Shown in pieces: positions 1 to 5,066 of a stretch of 6,159 nt of DNA. A program made the translations under genes and the position numbers. Positions within the stretch are counted from its first letter, which is position 1; the number at the start of each line of letters is the position of its first letter. Source of the stretch: Clostridia bacterium (GTDB taxonomy: Bacteria; Bacillota; Clostridia; Christensenellales; Maliibacteriaceae). The stretch spans positions 1 through 6,159 of the forward strand of contig JAGBGW010000069.1 of assembly GCA_017935825.1 (NCBI GenBank), read 5' to 3'. The notes beneath the pieces were generated by a model, which was given only the letters and a program-made list of their open reading frames with translations, searched no databases and had not been told where the DNA came from.

Positions 1-368
1 GCCAGGAAGCAGAAGCACTCGGTCTCTTCGCGAAGAGGCATTGCAGCAAGGTTGCCGTGGCCAAGACCAACCTGACGCTGGTCAGCAACGGAACCGGGGA
101 TGCAGAATGCCTGAAGACCGATACCGATAGCTTCAGCAGCGGAAGCTGCATCGGTGCAGCCCTTCTTGATTGCGATAGCTGCGCCAAGAGTGTATGCCCA
201 GCATGCATTCTCAAATGCGATGGGCTGGATGCCCTTGACGATGGAAGCGGGATCTACGCCCTTTTCTTTGCAGATAGCTTCTGCATCTTCCAGAGAGGCG
301 ATGCCGTACTCTGCCATGCAAGCTTCGATCTGCTTAATTCTGCGTTCATAACCTTCAAACTGTGCCAT
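1..368 (-). CDS. GGGtGRT family protein, N-terminal part (gene runs off the left edge)
   Basis: The open frame starts at ATG 368-366 and runs off the left edge after 122 codons. The product begins MAQFEGYERRIKQIEAC and contains IVKGIQPIAFENACWAY, AAIAIKKGC, GLQAFCIPGSVA and VGLGHGNLAAMPLREETECF. From memory these segments match the N-terminal third of the conserved family called GGGtGRT protein, about 330 residues long; the naming motif lies in the part not present here. The biochemical role is not established to my knowledge. There is no signal peptide or membrane segment in the visible part, so it is probably cytoplasmic. An AGGTG ribosome binding site (376-380 on the plus strand as CACCT) lies 7 bases before the ATG. 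The gene follows the scaffold-like gene by 22 bp in the same direction, so the two are very likely cotranscribed. Family call fairly sure; function unknown. Confidence 0.85.
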   Translation of the reverse strand, partial: MAQFEGYERRIKQIEACMAEYGIASLEDAEAICKEKGVDPASIVKGIQPIAFENACWAYTLGAAIAIKKGCTDAASAAEAIGIGLQAFCIPGSVADQRQVGLGHGNLAAMPLREETECFCFL

Positions 369-390
369 ATTCTTTCACCTCAACTGCAAA

Positions 391-1083
391 TTACTTTTTG
401 CGGGGGTCGATGTAGGAAGCAGCGTCCTTATAACGGCCATAGGTGCCGATGTTAGCTTCGTAAGCTTCCTTGGGATCCATACCCTTCTTGATGGCGTCCA
501 TCATCTTGCCAAGATGCACGAACTTATAACCGATAACTTCGTTGTCTGCATCCAGAGCCATCTCAAGGACGTAACCTTCTGCCATCTCAAGATAGCGAAC
601 GCCCTTCTCCTTGGTGCCGTACATGGTACCAACCTGGCTGCGAAGTCCCTTACCAAGGTCTTCCAGACCTGCGCCGATGGGCAGACCGTTCTCGGAGAAA
701 GCAGTCTGGGTGCGGCCGTATACGATCTGCAGGAACAGCTCGCGCATTGCGGTGTTGATTGCGTCGCAGACAAGGTCCGTGTTCAGAGCTTCAAGGATGG
801 TCTTGCCGGTGAGAACTTCTGCTGCCATTGCTGCAGAGTGGGTCATACCGGAGCAGCCAAGAGTCTCAACCAGAGCTTCCTGGATGATGCCCTCTTTGAC
901 GTTCAGAGTGAGCTTGCAAGCGCCCTGCTGGGGTGCGCACCAGCCAACACCGTGGGTCAGACCGGAAATGTCCTTAATCTCTTTAGCATGTACCCATGCG
1001 CCCTCTTCGGGGATGGGAGCCGGACCGTGATGGGGACCTCTTTTTACACACACCATCTCGGCCACTTCTTTGGAATACTGCAT
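391..1083 (-). CDS. IscU/NifU-N-like iron-sulfur cluster assembly scaffold-type protein
   Basis: The product has 230 residues. Residues about 41-115 resemble the IscU/NifU N-terminal fold: VGWCAPQQGACKLTLNV, then EGIIQEALVETLGCSGM, then a helix-rich part. C77 in LGCSGM sits where IscU has the cysteine of its GCGSA motif, and C49 or C56 may replace the first IscU cysteine. C106 is a further candidate ligand and C12 lies in the N-terminal extension. The IscU GCGD motif is not intact, so this is a divergent scaffold relative, not a canonical IscU. About 110 residues follow the core, making it longer than IscU (about 130). The start at 1083 is chosen because AAGGAGG lies 7 bases upstream; an in-frame ATG at 1116 would bury that site. 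It probably heads an operon with the GGGtGRT gene, and no cysteine desulfurase is visible nearby. Role in Fe-S assembly is inferred from the family. Confidence 0.85.
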   Translation of the reverse strand: MQYSKEVAEMVCVKRGPHHGPAPIPEEGAWVHAKEIKDISGLTHGVGWCAPQQGACKLTLNVKEGIIQEALVETLGCSGMTHSAAMAAEVLTGKTILEALNTDLVCDAINTAMRELFLQIVYGRTQTAFSENGLPIGAGLEDLGKGLRSQVGTMYGTKEKGVRYLEMAEGYVLEMALDADNEVIGYKFVHLGKMMDAIKKGMDPKEAYEANIGTYGRYKDAASYIDPRKK

Positions 1084-1090
1084 GTGACTT

Positions 1091-1097
1091 CCTCCTT
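1091..1097 (-). promoter_or_regulatory. Shine-Dalgarno site that fixes the scaffold gene start
   Basis: AAGGAGG on the minus strand, 7 bases before the ATG at 1083. It is a near-perfect anti-16S match, and it argues against the longer frame starting at 1116, whose extra 11 residues would be encoded by this leader. Confidence 0.85.
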
Positions 1098-1147
1098 GCA
1101 TGAAGTTGAAATACATTCAAAAAGCAACATAATTTGCCGCTCTTCTC

Positions 1148-1177
1148 ATTATATCATACATTTCCCATATTTGTGTA
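1148..1177 (-). promoter_or_regulatory. Putative sigma-A promoter of the scaffold/GGGtGRT operon
   Basis: Reading the minus strand, a perfect -10 box TATAAT lies at 1153-1148 and a 4/6 match to the -35 box (TACACA) at 1177-1172, with an 18-bp spacer. Transcription would start near 1141, giving a leader of about 58 nt before the ATG at 1083. The -35 box lies in the first of two tandem 10-mers, TACACAAATA (1177-1168) and TACACAAATC (1187-1178). The arms GTGTA and TACAC (1183-1187 and 1194-1198) form a short inverted repeat just upstream. An operator is possible but not shown. Confidence 0.55.
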
Positions 1178-1199
1178 GATTTGTGTATCGAATTACACC

Positions 1200-1305
1200 A
1201 TCTTTCATAGGAAAATGTGATATTCCGTCCTGCGATCCACAATCGCATCCGTAGTATCGAAGCTCTCCCCAACCGAAAAACGCAGGATAAAAATCCAAAG
1301 CTTCC
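1200..1305. other. Intergenic stretch with no recognised feature
   Basis: Between the operon promoter and the first GTAGGG palindrome I see no gene, convincing hairpin or repeat. A minus-strand open frame crosses it, but it has no ribosome binding site and runs through both the promoter and the repeat. Confidence 0.5.
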
Positions 1306-1387
1306 GTAGGGAACGACGCCTTCGTCGTTCCGCCTGCTTAGATATAAAACAGGCGTTTTTCGGAGTGACGTGGGCGTCACTCCCTAC
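1306..1387. repeat. Palindromic element bounded by GTAGGG and CCCTAC (82 bp)
   Basis: The element begins GTAGGG (1306-1311) and ends CCCTAC (1382-1387). Inside are a 9-bp hairpin (GGAACGACG at 1310-1318 with its complement at 1323-1331), a 6-bp stem CGCCTG/CAGGCG (1331-1336 and 1350-1355) followed by TTTTT, and a second 9-bp hairpin (GGAGTGACG at 1362-1370 with its complement at 1375-1383). It looks like a small non-autonomous palindromic or MITE-like repeat. The stem with a T-run could terminate plus-strand transcription, but no plus-strand gene lies before it. The family is unnamed here. Confidence 0.6.
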
Positions 1388-1404
1388 AAAAAAATTTCAA
1401 ACAT

Positions 1405-1436
1405 CGTAGGGCGGGGGCGTCATCGACGTCCCTACG
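1405..1436. repeat. Short GTAGGG...CCCTAC palindrome
   Basis: GTAGGG at 1406-1411 and CCCTAC at 1430-1435, with an additional flanking C/G pair, enclose a GC-rich core whose centre is CGTC-ATC-GACG. The left half carries about five extra bases, so the palindrome is imperfect. It has the same ends as the 82-bp element next to it, which suggests one repeat family. Confidence 0.55.
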
Positions 1437-1440
1437 TATC

Positions 1441-1487
1441 CAACGTTAGATGATTTGGGCGGTCGGGTCGCCCGCCCCTACAACGTT
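1441..1487. repeat. Degenerate GGGCGG...CCCTAC half-element flanked by CAACGTT
   Basis: GGGCGG at 1457-1462 and a CGGG-TCG-CCCG hairpin run into CCCTAC at 1476-1481, the right end of the GTAGGG family; the left GTAGGG end is missing. The 7-mer CAACGTT occurs at 1441-1447 and again at 1481-1487. This could be a remnant of target duplication, but at this length it may be chance. Confidence 0.4.
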
Positions 1488-1699
1488 TACTTGAAAACTT
1501 TCCCTTCGTACGGGTCGATGGTCCAGGTTGCAAAATGGTCGCCTTTCTCCTTGCCGGTCGAAATTCTCCCTTTTGCTAACCTTCCTCCGAGTCGCTTCAT
1601 CCGCCACCGGCGGCGCTCCTCTCCGTCACCTCGGCGACCCATGCGTATCAATCGTTTGTTTCTTCGGGTTGCCGAGGGCGTCAGCCCCTACGAATGATA
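1488..1699. repeat. Repeat debris: GC-rich inverted repeats, no gene
   Basis: There is no gene with a ribosome binding site here. CCGCC and GGCGG (1601-1605 and 1609-1613) form a short stem. CCTCGGCGACCC (1629-1640) pairs with GGGTTGCCGAGG (1666-1677) over 12 bp with one wobble and a 25-nt loop. The stretch ends with AGCCCCTACG (1683-1692), which resembles the CCCTAC end of the neighbouring palindromes. I read it as degraded repeat sequence. Confidence 0.4.
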
Positions 1700-1892
1700 A
1701 ACCCTTTAAAAAACAAACTCAGCAGGATCATCAAGGGCGCAGCCCTTGATTACAAAACCGGCTCGGGCAATTCACTTGCCCGAACGGAGAAAACCGAAGG
1801 TTTTCATTCCCCTATCCTTTTCCGCCCGGAAATACGAAGTATTTTAGGAAAAGGATGCAAATCTCGAGGAAATGGCATTGCCATTTTCTCGA
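1700..1892 (+). repeat. Five-hairpin structured repeat, copy A
   Basis: Five hairpins in series. H1 1730-1750: 9 bp, loop GCA. H2 1763-1783: 8 bp, loop TTCAC. H3 1789-1805: 7 bp, loop GAA. H4 1814-1856: outer 10-bp stem ATCCTTTTCC/GGAAAAGGAT, an asymmetric internal loop, then a 6-bp inner stem with loop GAA. H5 1864-1892: 13 bp including one G.T, loop ATT. Homology to copy B can be followed weakly from about 1700 and is gap-free from 1758 to 1892 (18 differences in 135 bp). H5 ends 3 bp from the dnaN stop codon. On the dnaN transcript the H5 and H4 stems could act as a 3' structure or weak terminator, but no U-tract follows. An unbroken plus-strand frame passes through, but the changes between copies follow base pairing, not codons. 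Could be a MITE-like element, a structured RNA or a DNA-hairpin site. Confidence 0.85.
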
Positions 1893-1895
1893 CTG

Positions 1896-3005
1896 TTAAA
1901 TTTGTACCGGCAGCACCAGATACAGGAACTGCTCCTCGCCTGCAGGCTTCAATACGCATGCGGAAATGGAGCTTGTCAGATGCAGCACCACCTCATCGCA
2001 TTCCAGCGCGCGAAGTGCATCACCGATGTACTTGATGTTGAATGCAGTGTCAAGATGTGCGCCCTGGGTCATGCAGTTGACCTTCTCGCGCACATTGCCC
2101 GACTCGGAATTGGACGTGACCACGATCTCGTCGTCGCCAATGGCAAACTTCACAAGATTGACGCGGTCGTCGGCTGCGATCAGCTCCGCACGGGAGATGG
2201 CAGCACGAAGATCATCCACTGCCACACGCACCATGGTGGTGGAATCCTTGGGGATGATCTGGGAATAGCGGATGAAATCGCCTTCCAGAAGACGGGTGAT
2301 GACACGGGTAGAATCCTTCTGCAGCATGAAATTCTTGCCGGAGAAGTGCAGTCTTACGATATCGGAAGAATCGCCCAGAATGCGCATCACTTCCAGCATC
2401 ACGCGGCCGGGAACAACGCAGCGGCGGGTGGGCGTTTCTTTGGAAAGCTTAGCGGTGCGCATTGCGAATTTAAAACCGTCCAGTGCCACCACATTGATGG
2501 AATCGCCTTCGATCTCCAACAGTTCGCCGGTGAAGATGGGACGGGTGTTGTCCTGTGCCACAGCAAACGCGGTCTGGCGGATCATGGCCTTGAGGACACG
2601 CTCTTCAATTTCAACTGCATCCTCGTCAATGGCTTCCTCCACGCGGGGGAACTGCTCTGCATCAAGGGCGGTCAGCGTGGTTCTGGAATCGCGGCAAAGG
2701 ATGGTCACCTTGTAGCTGCCCTCGTTGCCCTCTTCCAGGGTGATATGCACGTCATCCTCAGGCAGGCGGCGCACAACTTCGGTGAAGAGCTTGCCGGGCA
2801 TGACGCAGGAGAACATGCCGTCGAAATCCGCACGGATGGTGGATTTGATGGAGAGCTTCAGGTCGGTGCAGAACAGCTCAAGCAGGCCGTTTTCACCTTT
2901 CAACAAAATACCCTCGATCAGCGGAATGGAAGTGCGCTGTGCCATAGCCTTGGACACGGTCATGACGGCTTCCAGAAGTTCATTTCTATCACAGGTAAAC
3001 TGCAT
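1896..3005 (-). CDS. dnaN: DNA polymerase III subunit beta (sliding clamp)
   Basis: The 369-residue product has the usual length of the beta clamp, a ring-shaped dimer that tethers DNA polymerase III and other partners to DNA. Three similar clamp domains are expected at about 1-120, 125-245 and 250-369. Recognisable segments are MQFTCDRNELLEAV at the N-terminus, FAVAQDNTRPIFTGELLEIE (147-166) in domain 2, ITRLLEGDFIRYSQIIP (236-252) at the domain 2/3 junction, NIKYIGDALRAL (323-334), and the C-terminal LYLVLPVQI that helps build the partner-binding cleft. AAGGAG (plus-strand complement at 3016-3021) lies about 10 bases before the ATG. It follows dnaA in the same direction, as in most Firmicutes, but after a 735-bp spacer. 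The 3' end is followed within 3 bp by a structured repeat, where many relatives have yaaA and recF. Confidence 0.98.
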   Translation of the reverse strand: MQFTCDRNELLEAVMTVSKAMAQRTSIPLIEGILLKGENGLLELFCTDLKLSIKSTIRADFDGMFSCVMPGKLFTEVVRRLPEDDVHITLEEGNEGSYKVTILCRDSRTTLTALDAEQFPRVEEAIDEDAVEIEERVLKAMIRQTAFAVAQDNTRPIFTGELLEIEGDSINVVALDGFKFAMRTAKLSKETPTRRCVVPGRVMLEVMRILGDSSDIVRLHFSGKNFMLQKDSTRVITRLLEGDFIRYSQIIPKDSTTMVRVAVDDLRAAISRAELIAADDRVNLVKFAIGDDEIVVTSNSESGNVREKVNCMTQGAHLDTAFNIKYIGDALRALECDEVVLHLTSSISACVLKPAGEEQFLYLVLPVQI

Positions 3006-3096
3006 GGATCACATTCTCCTTACATCGTTATCGTTTGTATGGTCGTACCGCAAAAACACGATTTGAACACAAATCACGCTGCGGCGGCTATATACG

Positions 3097-3138
3097 TGTT
3101 GTTGTTATTATTTATTGTTGTTTGAAGTTTTTGTTGTA
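3097..3138. other. AT-rich probable DNA unwinding element of oriC
   Basis: About 79% A+T, and on the plus strand it contains only T, G and A (no C), with GTT/ATT trinucleotide runs. It lies between the DnaA-box cluster and dnaN, immediately beside the closely spaced boxes at 3142-3160. That is where the unwinding element lies in Bacillus subtilis. I could not place a DnaA-trio array with confidence, because the phase and strand do not clearly fit. The call rests on position and composition. Confidence 0.5.
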
Positions 3139-3141
3139 GGG

Positions 3142-3332
3142 CGTGTATAAATGTGGATAAGTGTCACAACCCCTTGCGGCGTATGGAAAAATCCATGCAC
3201 ACACCCTGTGGATATGTGTGGGATAACATCCCGCCTTTTCCACCTTTTCCACATTGGGCGGATACTCTATTTTGTGTTTATTTGTGTATCCACACAACAA
3301 TTCACAGGTTATCCATGTGAATATGTGGATAA
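3142..3332. other. oriC: oriC, downstream DnaA-box cluster (dnaA-dnaN spacer)
   Basis: DnaA boxes (consensus TTATNCACA) are concentrated here. Perfect minus-strand boxes lie at 3152-3160 and 3324-3332. One-mismatch boxes lie at 3142-3150 (minus), 3207-3215 (minus), 3245-3253 (plus) and 3286-3294 (plus). The pair 3142-3150/3152-3160 is in tandem, 1 bp apart, and next to the AT-rich element. TTCACA (3301-3306) and TGTGAA (3316-3321) form an inverted repeat around a weaker TTATCCA site. Together with the cluster upstream of dnaA this makes a bipartite origin of the B. subtilis type. Confidence 0.88.
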
Positions 3333-3335
3333 GCT

Positions 3336-3530
3336 TCGAGTAAATGGCTTCGCCATTTTCTCGAGGTTTACATCCTTTTCCTAAAATCCTTCGGATTTCC
3401 GGGCGGAAAAGGATAGATGAATGAAAAGCTCCGCTTTTCTCCGTTTGGGCGAGTGAATCGCCCAAGCCGGATGGGAAGTTTAAGGGCTGCGCCCTTAAAA
3501 ATCTTGCGAGTTAGTTGGAATTGGGTTTTT
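3336..3530 (-). repeat. Five-hairpin structured repeat, copy B (inverted relative to copy A)
   Basis: Same element as copy A on the opposite strand. H5 3336-3364: 13 positions with one A.A mismatch, loop GAA on the minus strand. H4 3372-3414: same 43-nt architecture. H3 3423-3439: 7 bp, loop GGA on the minus strand. H2 3445-3465: 8 bp, loop TTCAC on the minus strand. H1 3479-3499: 9 bp, loop GCA on the minus strand. The well-conserved part is 3336-3499; weaker similarity (AAACCC, then AACTC and GCAAGAT-like words on the minus strand) reaches about 3528. The H5 edge is 3 bp from the perfect DnaA box at 3324-3332. The element lies in the dnaA-dnaN spacer on the sense strand, so a read-through transcript would carry it in the GNA-loop orientation. 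Confidence 0.85.
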
Positions 3531-3555
3531 CTCAGGAATCAAACGAATGTGTTCT

Positions 3556-3582
3556 GTAGGGGCGGCTATCAGCCGCCTGCGT
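3556..3582. repeat. GTAGG/GGCGGCT palindrome of the GTAGGG type
   Basis: GTAGG is followed by GGCGGCT (3561-3567), loop ATC and AGCCGCC (3571-3577), then TGCGTA where CCTAC would be expected. It resembles the GTAGGG palindromes at 1306-1481, so the family is also present between dnaA and dnaN. A T-run follows on the plus strand, but no plus-strand gene precedes it. Confidence 0.5.
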
Positions 3583-3711
3583 ATTTTTTATATAGAAAGA
3601 ACATCGTCGCTTGGTCGTCCATCTATCCTGACTCTTTCCCCTACCAACCAAACTTGCGCGACAGCGCAATCATAACTTTGCGAAGCCAATCATCACTCTA
3701 AACTGCCAACT
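3583..3711. other. Spacer downstream of dnaA with one small hairpin
   Basis: No gene is visible. TTGCGC (3654-3659) and GCGCAA (3664-3669) make a 6-bp stem with loop GACA. The remainder is unremarkable. Confidence 0.4.
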
Positions 3712-3729
3712 GTGCGATTTTAATCGCAC
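3712..3729 (-). terminator. Hairpin 11 bp after the dnaA stop codon (weak terminator candidate)
   Basis: GTGCGATT (3712-3719) and AATCGCAC (3722-3729) form a near-perfect 8-bp palindrome, realistically a 7-bp stem with a 4-nt loop. A second GTGCGATT copy on the minus strand (3739-3732) lies between it and the stop codon. No U-tract follows, so intrinsic termination is doubtful; it may act as a 3' stabilising structure or attenuator. Confidence 0.35.
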
Positions 3730-3740
3730 TCAATCGCACC

Positions 3741-5024
3741 TTAGTTTGCGCTTCTGCGGATGGACTTGATGATGTCCTCGATGGCGGAGCGCATGGACGG
3801 GTCTTCCTTTGCCATGGTGCTGATGCGGTCTCTGCCGTGCATGACGGTGGTGTGATCGCGGCCGCCGTAGTAGTGACCGATCTGTTTCAGGGACTTATCG
3901 GTGTAGGTATGGCAAAGATACATTGCCACCATACGGGCAAATGCGATATTCTGGCTTCTGCGGTTGGAGACCAGGTCCTCCATGCGCACGCCGTAGTACA
4001 TGCAGACCGCTTCGGAGATGGACTCGATGGTGATCTCGCGGGACACTTCCTTGGGGATGATGTCATGCAGTGCGATCTCGCAAAGCTTGGTGGTGATGGG
4101 TTCCCCCGTCAGCTGGGAATAGCTCAGCACGCGGGTCAGGTACCCCTCCAGCTCTCGCACGTTTCCGTCGCGGATGTTGGCGATGAAGAATACAGCCTCG
4201 TCATCCATCTGCACATGGTCTGCTTCCAGCTTGGATTTGAGGATCGCCACACGGGTCTCCAGGTTGGGCAGCTGCACGTCGTAGGAAAGACCTGCGATGA
4301 AACGGGACTTGAGCCGCTCCTCCAGCGTGGACATATGCTGGGGATGCAAATCGCTGGTCATGACGATCTGCTTGTTTGCTTTATAGAGCGCCTCAAAGGT
4401 ATGGAAGAATTCTTCCTGCGTGGAGGTCTTGCCTGCGATGAACTGAATGTCGTCCACCAGCAGCACGTCCACATGACGATAACGGTTGCGGAAGGATTCG
4501 TTCTGGCGATTCTGGATCGCACGGATCAGCTCCGTGGTAAATTCCTCACTGGTCACGTACAGAATGCGCGCAGAAGGATTGTTTTCCTTGATGCGGTGAC
4601 CGATGGCGTGCATCAGATGGGTCTTGCCCAATCCGGGACCGCCATATATAAGGAAGGGATTGTATTTGGTGGGGTCTTCGGCGATGGCTTTTGCGGCTGC
4701 AAATGCCAGATTGTTGTTGGAACCCACGACGAAGGTATCGAAGGTATAACGGGGATTGAGGTTGGGGGTGTCCAGCTCGTTTTCCGCGCCGAAAATAAAC
4801 ACGGGGTTGAGCTTTTTGCCGCCCGACACCTTCAAAAGACCGTTGGTGAAGATCATCGTGTGGTTGTTTTGCAGATGCTGCTGTGCCTGCGGAGACGGTG
4901 CGATCATGACAAAATCGTCACCGTATACGCCTTTGAATTTCAGTCCTTTGATCCATGTGTCATATTCAAAAAGCGACAGATTGCTGCGCAGATGAATCAA
5001 CAGATCATCCCAGATGCGATCCAT
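3741..5024 (-). CDS. dnaA: Chromosomal replication initiator protein DnaA
   Basis: The 427-residue product is an ATP-dependent initiator that binds DnaA boxes and opens oriC. Domain I is residues 1 to about 80 (W5 near the start, YDTWIKGL at 21-28). Domain II is almost absent (about 81-91), so the protein is shorter than B. subtilis DnaA (446) or E. coli DnaA (467). The domain III AAA+ module has Walker A GGPGLGKT (128-135), Walker B LLVDDIQF (188-195), sensor I around MTSD (222-225), the box VII arginine R241 in LEERLKSRF, and sensor II R290 in NVRELEG. Domain IV (about 335-427) carries NRRSQ (354-358) and the DnaA signature GHYYGGRDHTTVMHG (383-397) for box recognition. AAGGAG (plus-strand complement 5031-5036) lies about 6 bases before the ATG. 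DnaA boxes on both sides suggest autoregulation. All key residues look intact. Confidence 0.99.
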   Translation of the reverse strand: MDRIWDDLLIHLRSNLSLFEYDTWIKGLKFKGVYGDDFVMIAPSPQAQQHLQNNHTMIFTNGLLKVSGGKKLNPVFIFGAENELDTPNLNPRYTFDTFVVGSNNNLAFAAAKAIAEDPTKYNPFLIYGGPGLGKTHLMHAIGHRIKENNPSARILYVTSEEFTTELIRAIQNRQNESFRNRYRHVDVLLVDDIQFIAGKTSTQEEFFHTFEALYKANKQIVMTSDLHPQHMSTLEERLKSRFIAGLSYDVQLPNLETRVAILKSKLEADHVQMDDEAVFFIANIRDGNVRELEGYLTRVLSYSQLTGEPITTKLCEIALHDIIPKEVSREITIESISEAVCMYYGVRMEDLVSNRRSQNIAFARMVAMYLCHTYTDKSLKQIGHYYGGRDHTTVMHGRDRISTMAKEDPSMRSAIEDIIKSIRRSAN

Positions 5025-5036
5025 GAGGTACTCCTT

Positions 5037-5066
5037 ATAATGAATGATAATGATTTCTTAATGTTT
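5037..5066. other. AT-rich segment between the dnaA start and its DnaA boxes
   Basis: About 83% A+T, with an AATGAATGATAATGAT-like repeat on the plus strand, lying between the dnaA ribosome binding site and the first DnaA box. It could be a secondary unwinding region or contain the dnaA promoter. I found no convincing -35/-10 pair. Confidence 0.3.

Noticed and set aside
1084..1116. Upstream ATG at 1116 as start of the scaffold protein
   Set aside because: The AAGGAGG site at 1097-1091 lies inside that extension and is correctly spaced for the ATG at 1083.
514..1254. Plus-strand open frame antisense to the scaffold gene
   Set aside because: Shadow frame that also crosses the operon promoter; no ribosome binding site.
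1117..1380. Minus-strand open frame of 87 codons upstream of the scaffold gene
   Set aside because: It overlaps the promoter and the GTAGGG palindromic element, and has no ribosome binding site or recognisable family.
1864..1892. H5 hairpin as a Rho-independent terminator of dnaN
   Set aside because: The stem is strong but no U-tract follows in the dnaN direction, and the same hairpin occurs in copy B upstream of dnaN, where termination would cut dnaN off from any dnaA read-through.
1700..1892. CRISPR array or tandem repeat reading of the serial hairpins
   Set aside because: The hairpins differ in sequence and length, there is no constant repeat with regular spacers, and no cas gene is present.
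1694..2035. Plus-strand open frame (113 codons) through copy A into dnaN, with a similar frame on the minus strand at 3112-3465 through copy B
   Set aside because: The similar peptides come from the shared hairpin repeat. Most differences between copies change the amino acid yet preserve base pairing, there is no ribosome binding site, and one frame runs into dnaN antisense.
1872..3125. 417-codon plus-strand open frame antisense to dnaN
   Set aside because: It is a shadow of the clear dnaN gene: His/Gly/Asp-rich, no known domain, no ribosome binding site.
3097..3138. DnaA-trio array in the AT-rich element
   Set aside because: Trinucleotide runs are present, but their strand and phase do not clearly match the published trio pattern, so only an AT-rich unwinding element is called.
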